DNA from: UBA1845 sp002338715
GTDB taxonomy: Bacteria; Planctomycetota; Phycisphaerae; UBA1845
Direction of reading: 5' to 3'
Assembly: GCA_035344155.1 (NCBI GenBank)
Contig: DAORAL010000019.1
Location: 1-64,000, forward strand
DNA length: 64,000 bases
A program made the translations under genes and the position numbers. The notes under the pieces were generated by a model. It did not search any database and was not told the DNA's origin. It saw nothing but the letters and a program-made list of their open reading frames with translations. Positions 36,818 to 44,897 of this stretch are shown here, piece by piece. Positions within the stretch are counted from its first letter, which is position 1. Each line of letters starts with the position of its first letter.

Positions 36818-36986
36818 GGGTGGCCCATGTTCTTTGAACGTGGGGGATCGATGATAGGCCAACAACGGTTGCCAAAGCACCAAACGGATGTCTCCGAAAC
36901 CACTCGCAGTCACCAGCTGTTTGATGATAAGTGCGCAGCAATAATCAACGGCTCCCCCACCTCCAGAGGAGATGGGCTACCCGACC
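36818..36986. repeat. Paired REP-like palindromes (BIME-like), copy with both arms
   Basis: Two inverted REP units, 36818-36847 (GGGTGGCCCA, stem, TGGGGGA) and 36953-36982 in the opposite sense, enclose about 105 bases. Each unit is itself a hairpin. Bases 36850-36986 recur almost exactly at 37812-37948 (two differences in 137). The same REP word flanks the RAYT gene at 51717-51746 and 52373-52402. It sits just after the beta-propeller gene. Confidence 0.9.
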
Positions 36987-37011
36987 TCGTATCATTGAAC
37001 GAACAACAAGA

Positions 37012-37443
37012 ATGTACGCGAGAATACGCAAACATAGTTGGCTGAAGCACGTTGGATTGGCTGCATGCCTGTTGCTAATTTCAGCTTGGATTCTCAATGC
37101 TCAACGAACCGTTTCGTTCTGCGGAGGACACTGGGTTATCATGCTGGAGCAAGGTCAATTGTGTTGGCTTCACTCGAGAAATGAAGTCGGTGCGGTTGGT
37201 TGTCACACGGGGCGAGGTTCACGAACCTTATGGTTGCCAATCTGGGGGCACCGTTCCCCCAGCTGGCCCATCGTCGGGATACCGCTTTGGATGCTACTCG
37301 GGCTAGCCGGCACGTGCACGGCGCTACTCTATTGGCCTGATCGGAGGCATGCCAACGCATGTGTCGTTTGCCAATACGACCTGACAGCGAACGAGTCTGG
37401 ATGGTGTCCCGAATGCGGCGAGCCGATTGACGCGGCTAAATAG
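37012..37443 (+). CDS. Small membrane protein with C-terminal zinc ribbon
   Basis: From the Met at 37012, 143 aa. An N-terminal TM helix (HVGLAACLLLISAWIL) and a second one (PIVGIPLWMLLGLAGTCTALLYW) enclose a periplasmic loop. The C terminus is a zinc ribbon, CVVCQYDLTANESGWCPECGEP. Proteins with this topology are common in planctomycetes and have no known function. It is the first gene in the cassette between the two 137-bp repeats. The frame upstream of 37012 runs through repeat sequence and is ignored. Confidence 0.78.
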   Translation: MYARIRKHSWLKHVGLAACLLLISAWILNAQRTVSFCGGHWVIMLEQGQLCWLHSRNEVGAVGCHTGRGSRTLWLPIWGHRSPSWPIVGIPLWMLLGLAGTCTALLYWPDRRHANACVVCQYDLTANESGWCPECGEPIDAAK

Positions 37444-37474
37444 CAGGCTGTACGACTCTGCAAAGATCACAATC

Positions 37475-37807
37475 ATGGATGACTATTACACCAAACTCGC
37501 GAAATCTACGAAGACGTTCCTTTCGAGATGGAACGGTGCGAATGCTGAACTCTGGTCAATGCAACGATCGCACAGAACACTGTTCGTTGTCCTCTACCGC
37601 GAAAACCCAACCCGCGAAAACCTTGTCTTATCTTGCGTCGACCCTACGTGGATCACTGGCCCGATTTACTGGAACAATTGCAACGTTGAAGTTGAAATCG
37701 TGGAGGTTCCCGGTACAGAATATCTTTCGTTTATTGTGAAGGATCGGACGGCTGGCTTGGATGTTCGGTGCGGTGGATTCAGTGTCCGCGAGCATGTGAA
37801 GATCTGA
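37475..37807 (+). CDS. Hypothetical small soluble protein
   Basis: From the Met at 37475, 110 aa, no signal or TM segment. The composition suggests a beta-rich fold: HRTLFVVLYRE, LVLSCVDPTWITGP, NVEVEIVEVPGTEYLSFIVKD, LDVRCGGFSV. I do not recognise the family; comparable proteins occur as orphan immunity-like genes but nothing proves that here. It follows the zinc-ribbon gene by 31 bases and is the second gene of the cassette bounded by the 137-bp repeats. It is more AT-rich than the flanking operons. Confidence 0.65.
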   Translation: MDDYYTKLAKSTKTFLSRWNGANAELWSMQRSHRTLFVVLYRENPTRENLVLSCVDPTWITGPIYWNNCNVEVEIVEVPGTEYLSFIVKDRTAGLDVRCGGFSVREHVKI

Positions 37808-37811
37808 GATA

Positions 37812-37948
37812 GATGATAGGCCAACAACGGTTGCCAAAGCACCAAACGGATGTCTCCGAAACCACTCGCAGTCACCAGCTGTTTGATGATAAGTGCGCAG
37901 CGATAATCAACGGCTCCCCCACCTCCAGAGGAGATGGGCCACCCGACC
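37812..37948. repeat. Second copy of the 137-bp REP-containing repeat, left arm missing
   Basis: Matches 36850-36986 with two base differences. It retains the inner segment and the right REP unit (37915-37944) but not the left REP unit. The offset between copies is 962 bases. The two copies are in direct orientation and bracket the genes at 37012-37807. Confidence 0.93.
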
Positions 37949-37961
37949 ACGCAATCTAATT

Positions 37962-38309
37962 TCATGGTCGATCTTGGGGCGATTTACATGAACTTTCATT
38001 TTCCGCTGTTTTGGATTCCTCAAGAACACCACGCTTTGATCTGCGGAACCGTTCTGGATAGAACAAAACACATGTGACAGGAAGACTCAAACAGATCGCT
38101 ACCAGATAACTGACTTCATCTGCAACGAAGTCGATCTCGAATGCATCTCTAACCGTTTTGATTCCGTAGTCTATGCAGACGATTAAAGCCAAAGACACTG
38201 GGATCGGACCAAATACAGGCCACCATTCTGCTATCAAATCCTTCAGTCGGTTCATTCTCTTAAAATAAGGCATTATCGCTAGCATGCTTTCAGTAAAGTC
38301 TCTAAGCAT
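37962..38309 (-). CDS. Small two-helix membrane protein
   Basis: About 115 aa from the ATG at 38309; other Met codons follow and no ribosome binding site decides between them. Two TM segments (PIPVSLALIVCIDYG and SYLVAICLSLPVTCVLFY) are joined by an acidic loop, with a basic-then-acidic C-terminal tail (ERFRRSKRGVLEESKTAENES). No family is recognised. It begins next to the 3-prime repeat copy. Being a lone short frame in an accessory stretch it could be non-functional. Confidence 0.5.
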   Translation of the reverse strand: MLRDFTESMLAIMPYFKRMNRLKDLIAEWWPVFGPIPVSLALIVCIDYGIKTVRDAFEIDFVADEVSYLVAICLSLPVTCVLFYPERFRRSKRGVLEESKTAENESSCKSPQDRP

Positions 38310-38480
38310 CAAGGAGCGGCCATGCGAATATAGACAACACTAAGATACCGGGTCTTGAAGCAAATCCTATTCAAATTCTGCGGCCGGTTCCCTCAGAGGC
38401 CTTTTTGCAGCGACGGTAGTGCGGGGCAGTCTTCTATTTCTTAGTTTGATCGTTGGTGAAATCGGACAGACGAACAGAAG

Positions 38481-38640
38481 ATGACCAACCAAACCACATG
38501 CCTGGTTCTTGGCGGCGGACCGGCTGGTGTGTTTCTTGGCTTTTTGCTTGCTCGCGTAGGCGTTGGGGTGATCGTTGTTGAATAGCATGCGGACTTTTTT
38601 CGCGACTGATGTGGCGACACCACATACGCGCCGACAAGTT
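38481..38640 (+). pseudogene. N-terminal remnant of an FAD-dependent oxidoreductase
   Basis: An ATG at 38481 opens a 34-codon frame that reads the dinucleotide-binding fold of flavoprotein monooxygenases: TCLVLGGGPAGVFLGFLLAR, then GVGVIVVE. A TAG (38583-38585) follows where this family has Lys. In the same frame the sequence continues as HADFFRD, a TGA, then CGDT, matching the EKHADFxRDFRGDT block of the family. Beyond about 38640 the similarity fades, and no downstream gene part is seen. It is a broken fragment, with at least two nonsense changes and a lost body. Confidence 0.8.
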
Positions 38641-38691
38641 CGGACGGCTACTGACTACTCGTCGCGTACCCATTTCGCTGAATTCCTCGGG

Positions 38692-40482
38692 TTACGGTGT
38701 GGATTGCGGTGACTGCCAGACGATTTTTCCGTCCATGATGGTCATGACGCTTTCGGTTTGTGGGACCTGGTCGGCTGATGCGTTTAGGATATCGGTGTTT
38801 AGAATGGCGATGTCTGCGAGCTTTCCGACCTGAATCGTCCCGAGTCGGTCTTCCATGAATGCGGCGTACGTCGGCGAGACCGTGTAGCAAAAGAGCGCCT
38901 GCTCCAGCGAAATGCGCTGCTCGGGAATCCAGACGTCACCGTCCAGCGTCTCGCCGCGTCGCGCGGTCATGATCGCCGCGAACGGGTTGGCTGGCACCAC
39001 CGGCGTGTCGCTTCCGAAACACACCACAGCCCCGCTTTGGATCAAGTCCTTAAACGCATACGACGTCTGCGCCCGCGTCGGACCGATCGCCGTTTCGGCA
39101 TAGCGACCGTCGTCGGCTTTGTGGTACGGCTGCATCGACGCGATCACACCGATGTCCGCGAAACGTTTGATGTCTTCCGGCAACAAATGCTGACAGTGTT
39201 CGATGCGATGTCGCCGCTCGCCGGCTGACGGTAGCGACTCGTATATGTCGAGGATTTCGTGGTTGGCCTGGTCGCCGATGGCATGGACGGCCATCTGAAG
39301 ATTGCGATCGTGCGCCCAGCGGATGTCAGCCGCAAACGCCTCAAGATCGCTGGCATGAGCAGAGCGCAGACCACGCGGATTCTTCGCACCCGGTTCGGCA
39401 TCGGTGTACGGGCGTTTCATCCAAGCCGTACGGCTGCCGAGCGAACCATCCATATATGCCTTGAAACCCGCGATGCGAAAACGATCGTCGGTCATCGGAA
39501 TGATGGCCTGCATTGTCGGCAGCATATTCTTGAAATCCATCGTTTGAACGTAACTGCGAATGCGAACAGAGAGCGCATCTTTCTGGTGGGCGGTCATAAA
39601 AATCGGAAGGTCGTCCGGGTCACTCATGTCGTGAACACTGGTGATCCCCCACGCGTTCATCGATTGCATCGCCAGTTGCAGCGCCCACAGACGCGCGTTC
39701 TTGTCCTCCACCGGGATGCGCTTTTGCACCAGCTCCATCGCCGCATCTTTCAGCACGCCCGTGGGTTCGTTGGTGTCGGGGTTGCGCACGATCTCACCGC
39801 CGGGCGGATCAGGCGGCCCGTTGCGGTCGATGCCCGCAAACTTCAACGCCATCGAATTCGCCAAACCCTGATGGCCATCCATGCGACTTAGAAAAACCGG
39901 CACGCCCTGCGTCACCGGATCGATCCATTCCTTGCACGGTGGCGATGGGTCTTCCCAACTGTCGACGCTGTAGCGCCCGCCGAGCAGCCATTGACCCGGC
40001 GAAAGCTTGGTCACTGCCGCCGTGATGAGTTCGACGAACTCCTGCCGGTTGCGCGCGTTGCGCACATAGATGCGCTGAAGCTGCAAACCGGTTCCGATGA
40101 TGTGCGTGTGGCTGTCGGTGATACCCGGTATGACGCGCCGCCCGCCGGCATCGATGACGCGCGTCAGATTGTTTGCGAGCGCCGCGATCTCCTGTGACGT
40201 GCCGACGGCTGTGATTCTGTTCTTGGTGATCGCGATCGCTTCCTGTTCGGGCGCGTTGGGGATTCCCGTCCAGACCTGACCGTTGACGATGATCATGGTC
40301 GGCGGGAGATTTTTCGGAAACGCACCTTCGCCATCCTGGGTCGGCGGAGTGTCTTGAGCGGGCGGGTTTTCCTGACCTGTCGGGCTCTCTTGGGCCGGCG
40401 CAGGGACGACGGCCAACCCCAAGAGGATAACGAGCAGCGCAGCCGCCACCCCCGCGGTTCGTCGCATATGTCGCGTGATCAT
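38692..40482 (-). CDS. Secreted amidohydrolase family protein (YtcJ-like)
   Basis: The 596-aa protein has a signal peptide (AALLVILLGLAVVPAPAQ) and a low-complexity linker rich in Pro, Gln and Asn. The amidohydrolase 3 domain starts at about 52 (MIIVNGQVWTG). Metal-binding DSHTH follows at about 108, with later family blocks AVHAIGDQAN, HRIEHCQHL and VCFGSDTPVVPANPF holding the further metal ligands. It would hydrolyse amide or similar C-N bonds outside the cytoplasm. AAAGGTGA precedes the ATG. It has no operon partner. Confidence 0.93.
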   Translation of the reverse strand: MITRHMRRTAGVAAALLVILLGLAVVPAPAQESPTGQENPPAQDTPPTQDGEGAFPKNLPPTMIIVNGQVWTGIPNAPEQEAIAITKNRITAVGTSQEIAALANNLTRVIDAGGRRVIPGITDSHTHIIGTGLQLQRIYVRNARNRQEFVELITAAVTKLSPGQWLLGGRYSVDSWEDPSPPCKEWIDPVTQGVPVFLSRMDGHQGLANSMALKFAGIDRNGPPDPPGGEIVRNPDTNEPTGVLKDAAMELVQKRIPVEDKNARLWALQLAMQSMNAWGITSVHDMSDPDDLPIFMTAHQKDALSVRIRSYVQTMDFKNMLPTMQAIIPMTDDRFRIAGFKAYMDGSLGSRTAWMKRPYTDAEPGAKNPRGLRSAHASDLEAFAADIRWAHDRNLQMAVHAIGDQANHEILDIYESLPSAGERRHRIEHCQHLLPEDIKRFADIGVIASMQPYHKADDGRYAETAIGPTRAQTSYAFKDLIQSGAVVCFGSDTPVVPANPFAAIMTARRGETLDGDVWIPEQRISLEQALFCYTVSPTYAAFMEDRLGTIQVGKLADIAILNTDILNASADQVPQTESVMTIMDGKIVWQSPQSTP

Positions 40483-40725
40483 CGAAGTCGTTCACCTTTC
40501 TGACGATGTCGCAAACGTCAGCCGCTCCGGCGAAATGCCCGGTTCGCGGCGTTGTTCAGCCTCGCATGACGGATTCGAGCCGCGTCAGCCGCGACTCTTG
40601 GTCAACTCGCCGAAAATCCGATAACATGATTTCAAGCAAGTGCAATCGTGCCGACTTAGCATATCACGGGTCGGGTGTCACGTGGAACAAAACGAAAAGC
40701 CGCAACGAGAAAAGCGAGGAACGCA

Positions 40726-41058
40726 ATGGTAACCGTAGGCATGAATTATCAGGTGCTCGAAGGCAAGGGCGAATTGTTTGAAAGCGTCTTCAAGAAAGTC
40801 ATCGGCATCATGGAGAAGATCGACGGCCACGTGAAGACGCATCTGTTCACGAACGTCGACGACGGCAACTGCTACCTGATCATGTCCGAATGGTCCGACC
40901 GCAAGGCATTCGACGCGTTCATCGCCTCGGATCAGTTCCGCAACGTCGCCAACTGGGGCAAGGAAGAAGTGCTAGCCGGCCGCCCGTCGCACAACTACTA
41001 CGGCGACGACGTCCAACCAGCCAAGCCAGCAGTAGGCGGTTGCCCCGTCGCGCACTAA
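40726..41058 (+). CDS. Antibiotic biosynthesis monooxygenase (ABM) domain protein
   Basis: From the Met at 40726 (GAGGA six bases upstream), 110 aa. The dimeric alpha/beta-barrel ABM pattern is visible: GMNYQVLEGKGELFESVFKKVIGIM, then VKTHLFTNVDDGNCYLIMSEWSDRKAFDAFIAS and SDQFRNVANWG. A conserved-looking C-terminal tail ends in GGCPVAH. Members are haem-degrading enzymes or small monooxygenases; the substrate cannot be told. It is a single-gene unit with its own terminator. Confidence 0.85.
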   Translation: MVTVGMNYQVLEGKGELFESVFKKVIGIMEKIDGHVKTHLFTNVDDGNCYLIMSEWSDRKAFDAFIASDQFRNVANWGKEEVLAGRPSHNYYGDDVQPAKPAVGGCPVAH

Positions 41059-41094
41059 GCCTCAGGTTGCAAGACAATCAAACAAGAAGTGTGC

Positions 41095-41123
41095 CACTGG
41101 GTGCCAGCCACCCAGTGTTTTTT
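41095..41123 (+). terminator. Intrinsic terminator of the ABM gene
   Basis: A perfect 9-bp stem (CACTGGGTG at 41095-41103 with CACCCAGTG at 41109-41117), a 5-base loop and then TTTTTTG on the plus strand. It stands 36 bases past the ABM stop codon. Confidence 0.88.
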
Positions 41124-41140
41124 GTGCGCCCAAAAAATCG

Positions 41141-41173
41141 GTGGTAAGTCGGGTCGATGACCCGACTTACCAC
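41141..41173. repeat. 14-bp perfect palindrome of the GTCGGGTCGATGACCCGAC class
   Basis: Arms 41141-41154 and 41160-41173 are exact inverse copies around CGATG. The inner core recurs at 42038-42056 and, in the opposite sense with changes, at 41552-41570. The three copies surround the broken YrhB-like gene and the small lipoprotein gene. Confidence 0.85.
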
Positions 41174-41187
41174 TCGTCTAAATGCGT

Positions 41188-41514
41188 CTAATCCGAGGGA
41201 GAATGAGGTGTCCCGTATTCCTCGTAGTTCTTAATGTAGTGTTCGACTGGATATGCGGTCCCGGTGTCGCACAACACCCCGTCCTGCTTGTTGATTATTA
41301 TTGGAGCGTTTCCCGCAAGCATTGAGCTCAGTTTTCCTGTTCACAGGAACTCGACCGAATTGTAGAAGAAAACCCACCCAAACGGGCGTTCGATCGTCGC
41401 ATCCGAAACGATCTCGACTTCGACTCCCCGCGGGCCGCTTTTAGAAATACGCTCAAGGTGAGCGCGGACGATTGCTTCTGCCTCCTGCTTGGTCAACACT
41501 TTAGGGTCGTCCAT
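41188..41514 (-). pseudogene. YrhB/Imm35-like gene interrupted by an in-frame TGA
   Basis: From the Met at 41514 (41544 is also possible) the reading frame gives LTKQEAEAIVRAHLERI, then FGWVFFYNSVEFL and a TGA at 41341-41343. Read through without a frame change it continues TGKLSSMLAGNAPIII, then CDTGTAYPVEHYIKNYEEYG, and ends at a TAG (41188-41190). The two parts together give the complete YrhB/Imm35 pattern (WVFFYxSxxFLxTG, LAGNxPxIV, GTAxPxExYI), 108 residues. The family usually has Glu where TGA stands. So this is a nonsense-interrupted, otherwise intact small immunity-type gene, or a sequencing error. Confidence 0.85.
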
Positions 41515-41551
41515 CCACGACAACTCTCGCAATCCAGCCGACAAGCGTTTG

Positions 41552-41570
41552 ACTCGGTCATCGACCCGAC
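41552..41570. repeat. Diverged copy of the GGTCGATGACCC palindrome
   Basis: ACTCGGTCATCGACCCGAC is an imperfect copy, in reverse sense, of the core at 41145-41169 and 42038-42056. It lies between the broken YrhB-like gene and the lipoprotein gene. Confidence 0.55.
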
Positions 41571-41615
41571 ATTGGCGGGGAAAATCCCGGTCGGTCGGTG
41601 ACCGGACTAAAGAGT

Positions 41616-42008
41616 CTATTGGGTCGTCCGCTCAGGCTTAGCCAGCGAATCAAGATTCTCGTTTGAACGAAGATCGTTTCGAAGGTACGTCTGCCGAGTC
41701 ACATTGTCGTACGCGATGACAAAGCGATCCGGACCGGGCTCTGACGATGCCTTCAGAAAATCGTAGAGCTGATACACGTGGAGAACTTTCGCCTCCTCGT
41801 CGTAGTGCTTTCGCCAGAACATCTCAAGGTCATAATCCGGGCGACAAGGTCGCAGGCTGGACCCTGCCGCTTCCAAAACTCGGGCCGCATGCAAATGCGC
41901 CATTTGATAGCGCATCTGATCGATCCGATTGGGATCGTTCAGAGAACATCCGCACATAACCGGGATTGCGCACAGCAGAAGCCAAGAGACGCCCGGTAAT
42001 CGTGACAT
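41616..42008 (-). CDS. Small lipoprotein of unknown function
   Basis: From the Met at 42008, 130 aa. The signal peptide PGVSWLLLCAIPVMCGCSLN has a lipobox ending at a Cys about residue 20. The mature part is mostly helical (QMRYQMAHLHAARVLEAAGSS) with a Trp-rich segment (EMFWRKHYDEEAKVLHVYQLYDFLK). The family is not recognised. It lies between two copies of the GTCGGGTCGATGACCCGAC palindrome. Confidence 0.65.
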   Translation of the reverse strand: MSRLPGVSWLLLCAIPVMCGCSLNDPNRIDQMRYQMAHLHAARVLEAAGSSLRPCRPDYDLEMFWRKHYDEEAKVLHVYQLYDFLKASSEPGPDRFVIAYDNVTRQTYLRNDLRSNENLDSLAKPERTTQ

Positions 42009-42037
42009 CGCAATCACCCTAAGATTCAGCCATCCTT

Positions 42038-42056
42038 GTCGGGTCGATGACCCGAC
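42038..42056. repeat. Copy of the GTCGGGTCGATGACCCGAC palindrome
   Basis: Seven-base arms (42038-42044 and 42050-42056) around CGATG, identical to the core of 41141-41173 but without its outer stem. Confidence 0.8.
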
Positions 42057-42077
42057 CTACCGCCAATGCACTTCGTT

Positions 42078-43025
42078 CTAGTCGTCGATTTCGATTTCAA
42101 TCTGACCGTCATCGATGTCGACGTCCACATCCAGATTCGTCGGGCGATAGCGGGTGTAGCCGTCCACGATCACCGGCGCGTAGGCGATCTCTTCGTAGAT
42201 GTCCACGTAGTAAAGCCGATTCTTGTAATAGACCTGATAGCAATCCGGCGGCAGCGTATCGACGTAAACCTGGCTCGGCGGTTCGACCACGACGTAGGTC
42301 GGCTGACTGTCGATGACTTGCTGCACGTAATACGTGTTCTCGTAGCGATAGTAAGGTCGACCGCCAAACTCCACCGTAACATAGCCAGCCGGCAGATACG
42401 TCAGCGACACACCGATCGGCGGGCGCACGACGCGATAATAGTCGCCATAGCGCCGATAGTAGATCCCGTCGCAGCGGTAATAGTCGTGGCCATGATGTGT
42501 GTAAACCACGTGGTGCGATGGCAACTGCGTGACATGAATGCCATAGCGCGGGTAGGTGCGGACGCGAGCGCCGTAGTGATCGCGATAATCGGGATAGGAC
42601 GGCAACTGAACCGCACTGCGATGGTTGTGCACCGAACCGTACGACGCGCGGTTGCGCACGTCCGTCGGGTAATATGCCCGCCGACGACTCGATGATGGAT
42701 GCTGGGCCATCGTCGTCGTGCTACGACGAATGCGGGTCGTTGACCGATCGTCAGCGCGACGACCGCGGTCAACACGACTTCGATCGTTGCGGTTTCGATC
42801 TTGAACGCCCCGATCTCCCCTGTTCCCGCGGCCTCCCGACTGATCGCGGTCTCGATAATAGCGCACCGAACCGCGCGTCGCGCCCTGCCGCGAACGGTCG
42901 TTTGATCGGTCGCGGGTCGAACTCCGGTCTCCCGACGATCGGCGCGTCTGAGCCGTCGCCGTTTCCGTCAAACCGGCGACAAGAAACGTCGCGGCAATCG
43001 CCAATGCCAGTGTCTTCTTTTTCAT
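42078..43025 (-). CDS. Secreted DUF6515-type protein, Arg/Tyr-rich
   Basis: The Met at 43025 starts a signal peptide (ALAIAATFLVAGLTETATAQ). The 315-aa protein then has about 90 residues rich in Arg, Asp and Ser (SSTRDRSNDRSRQGATRG), a low-complexity basic linker, and a C-terminal region of Tyr/Pro-rich beta strands of the DUF6515 type: YPRYGIHVTQLPSHHVVY, YYRCDGIYYRRYGDYY, VVRPPIGVSLTYLPAGYV, VEPPSQVYVDTLPPDCYQV. It ends with an acidic tail (DVDVDIDDGQIEIEIDD). It is probably a periplasmic or surface protein. It follows the DUF2092 gene by 46 bases, which suggests an operon. Confidence 0.82.
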   Translation of the reverse strand: MKKKTLALAIAATFLVAGLTETATAQTRRSSGDRSSTRDRSNDRSRQGATRGSVRYYRDRDQSGGRGNRGDRGVQDRNRNDRSRVDRGRRADDRSTTRIRRSTTTMAQHPSSSRRRAYYPTDVRNRASYGSVHNHRSAVQLPSYPDYRDHYGARVRTYPRYGIHVTQLPSHHVVYTHHGHDYYRCDGIYYRRYGDYYRVVRPPIGVSLTYLPAGYVTVEFGGRPYYRYENTYYVQQVIDSQPTYVVVEPPSQVYVDTLPPDCYQVYYKNRLYYVDIYEEIAYAPVIVDGYTRYRPTNLDVDVDIDDGQIEIEIDD

Positions 43026-43071
43026 GATTCGGTTCTCCACCCCAACAAACCGGGTCCGATTGGTTCAATTC

Positions 43072-44019
43072 CTAGTTTTCAGTCTCAGCGCCATGGTCCG
43101 CATCGTCGTGGTCGGCGTCACCATGATCTGCACCGTCATGATCAGCCTCTTCGTGCTTCGCACCGCCATGATCATCGCCTTCTTGATCGGCGCCATCGCC
43201 CTCCGATCGACGGTCGACAAATCGCTCGAACGGCACACTCGTCGCGTCAGCCGGCGCCGTGGTCGCAAACCTTGCGTCGTCCAGCGAGGCGTTGGTGTCC
43301 CACTCACGAAAGACGGCCATATACTGCGGACGCACATCGACGTCCTTGTAAGTAATGACAAACTTGCGGGGCAGCGGGTTAGGCCCTTTTTCGATCCAAA
43401 TCTGCCATTCGAGGTCATCGTTTGAAAAAACGAGGTGGTCGCAAGCCTTCTCCGCAACGAACGCATCGCCAAGCAGTGCCCCCGAATCAGCGCCTTCCGT
43501 CAGCGCACCGTGAACGTCATCCAGCAGAAAATCCACCAGCGGCGGCGACGTCCCGTACTTTTCGAAAAGATATTGAAAGAACTCGTCGAGCGTTCCCGGC
43601 GCGTCGATAATGGAATAGACCTTCTCACCGCGATCGTGCAGCAAAAAGTGCTTGCCATCGAACACGCTCATCTTGTTCCACCCGCGATCGCCCTGCGATT
43701 CCACACGCAGACCGTTGGGGCGCTTCACCTCGACGCGCGATCGACGACCGATCTGAATCTTCTGGCCGTCGGGTTCGACATTGTCGTTGACGATTTCGAC
43801 GCTGAATCGAAAACTTTTGAGCTTACCGAGCAAATCGCTCATCTCGCGCATCCGCTTGTCAGCGAGTGCATCGATCTGGGGTATCGCCGCGACCACTTCG
43901 GCGGCGGCTTCTTCCATGGGTTTAGGTGATGGCTCCTCGGCAAAAACGTGCATCGGGCTGAGGCCAATGGCGAGGGAACCCAACAAACAATTGCGCGCAA
44001 ACATCGTGTATTTGATCAT
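43072..44019 (-). CDS. Periplasmic DUF2092 family protein with His/Asp-rich tail
   Basis: AAAGGAG lies eight bases before the ATG. The 315-aa protein has a signal peptide (LLGSLAIGLSPMHVFAEE). The DUF2092 domain occupies about residues 45-270: ADKRMREMSDLLGKLKSFRFSVEI, RSRVEVKRPNGLRVESQGDRG, VFDGKHFLLHDRGEKVYSII and LPRKFVITYKDV. This is the LolA-like half-barrel pattern of DUF2092. The last 30 residues are repeats of ADHxGADH with many His and Asp, a possible metal-binding tail. The gene probably heads an operon with the DUF6515 gene. Confidence 0.87.
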   Translation of the reverse strand: MIKYTMFARNCLLGSLAIGLSPMHVFAEEPSPKPMEEAAAEVVAAIPQIDALADKRMREMSDLLGKLKSFRFSVEIVNDNVEPDGQKIQIGRRSRVEVKRPNGLRVESQGDRGWNKMSVFDGKHFLLHDRGEKVYSIIDAPGTLDEFFQYLFEKYGTSPPLVDFLLDDVHGALTEGADSGALLGDAFVAEKACDHLVFSNDDLEWQIWIEKGPNPLPRKFVITYKDVDVRPQYMAVFREWDTNASLDDARFATTAPADATSVPFERFVDRRSEGDGADQEGDDHGGAKHEEADHDGADHGDADHDDADHGAETEN

Positions 44020-44171
44020 GACCTGATCTCCTTTGGGCGGATTATAAGTGCGCAGGCGACGATGCGTCCACGCGCATCAAGTGAGGCTTGGAATCGTGTC
44101 TCATCCAGAGACATTTTGAATGGAATGCATTAACAAACCAATTGCGGTGTTAACTTGGGTGCGGTGTTAAT

Positions 44172-44897
44172 TTAGGCGCCGTGTTTCGCAGCGACGATTT
44201 CTTCGCGTTCGATCATCGCCGCCAAGGCTTCTTCAGGCTCTTCGGCTTCGCGCAGCTTTCCGATGGTGTTGTCATCGAGGATGCGCATCAACCGCGCGAG
44301 CACGTGCAGGTGCTGTCGATCTTCGTGGCAACAGATCAAAAAGAACAGGCTCGTCAAACCACCGTATGGTGAACCGAAACCAATCCCGCGTGGCAATCGC
44401 GCGAAACAGACGAACGGTTCAGCGCTGACGTATGGCATCGGCTGACGGGGGTGAGGGATGGCGATGCCGTTGGGCAGCGCTGTCGAGCACATGGATTCAC
44501 GCTGCTGAATCGCCGTCAACAAGCCCGGTTGATCGTAGAGCAGTCCCGTACGGTCAGCCAACCCACACAACTCCAGCAAGACCGACGACTTCGTCTTCGC
44601 CGGCAGCGAAAGGTCGATTCCCTTCACGCTCATCATCGCGGTGAGCAGATGCTGATCGACATCACGCGACCCGGCTTCGCTCATGGCATTTTCGATATCG
44701 CGTAGGCGCCCCTCCTCCAGATCGAGCGAGATCATGTCCTGCTGAAGCCACTCGGTGACTTCGGCGCGATTGAACCGCCACTTGCCCGCAACCTTTTGGG
44801 CGGGAAGCTTGCCGCGGTCGGCCATCTTGCGCACCTCGCGGGCATCGAGCCCCACGTGCTTGGCGAAATCCTCAAGGGTCATGTTCTGGTATGGCAT
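44172..44897 (-). CDS. HTH (excisionase-type) protein with PTS EIIA type 2 domain
   Basis: The 241-aa protein begins with a MerR-like HTH_17 domain (MTLEDFAKHVGLDAREVRKMADRGKLPAQKVAGKWRF, residues 6-45, ending EVTEWLQQ) and continues as a nitrogen-PTS type EIIA domain. The phosphorylatable His lies in NGIAIPHPR; other blocks are SVLLELCGLADRTGLL and LFFLICCHEDRQHLHVLARL. The protein is predicted to combine DNA binding and PTS phosphorylation, as in PtsN-like regulators. No other PTS gene is nearby. Confidence 0.9.
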   Translation of the reverse strand: MPYQNMTLEDFAKHVGLDAREVRKMADRGKLPAQKVAGKWRFNRAEVTEWLQQDMISLDLEEGRLRDIENAMSEAGSRDVDQHLLTAMMSVKGIDLSLPAKTKSSVLLELCGLADRTGLLYDQPGLLTAIQQRESMCSTALPNGIAIPHPRQPMPYVSAEPFVCFARLPRGIGFGSPYGGLTSLFFLICCHEDRQHLHVLARLMRILDDNTIGKLREAEEPEEALAAMIEREEIVAAKHGA

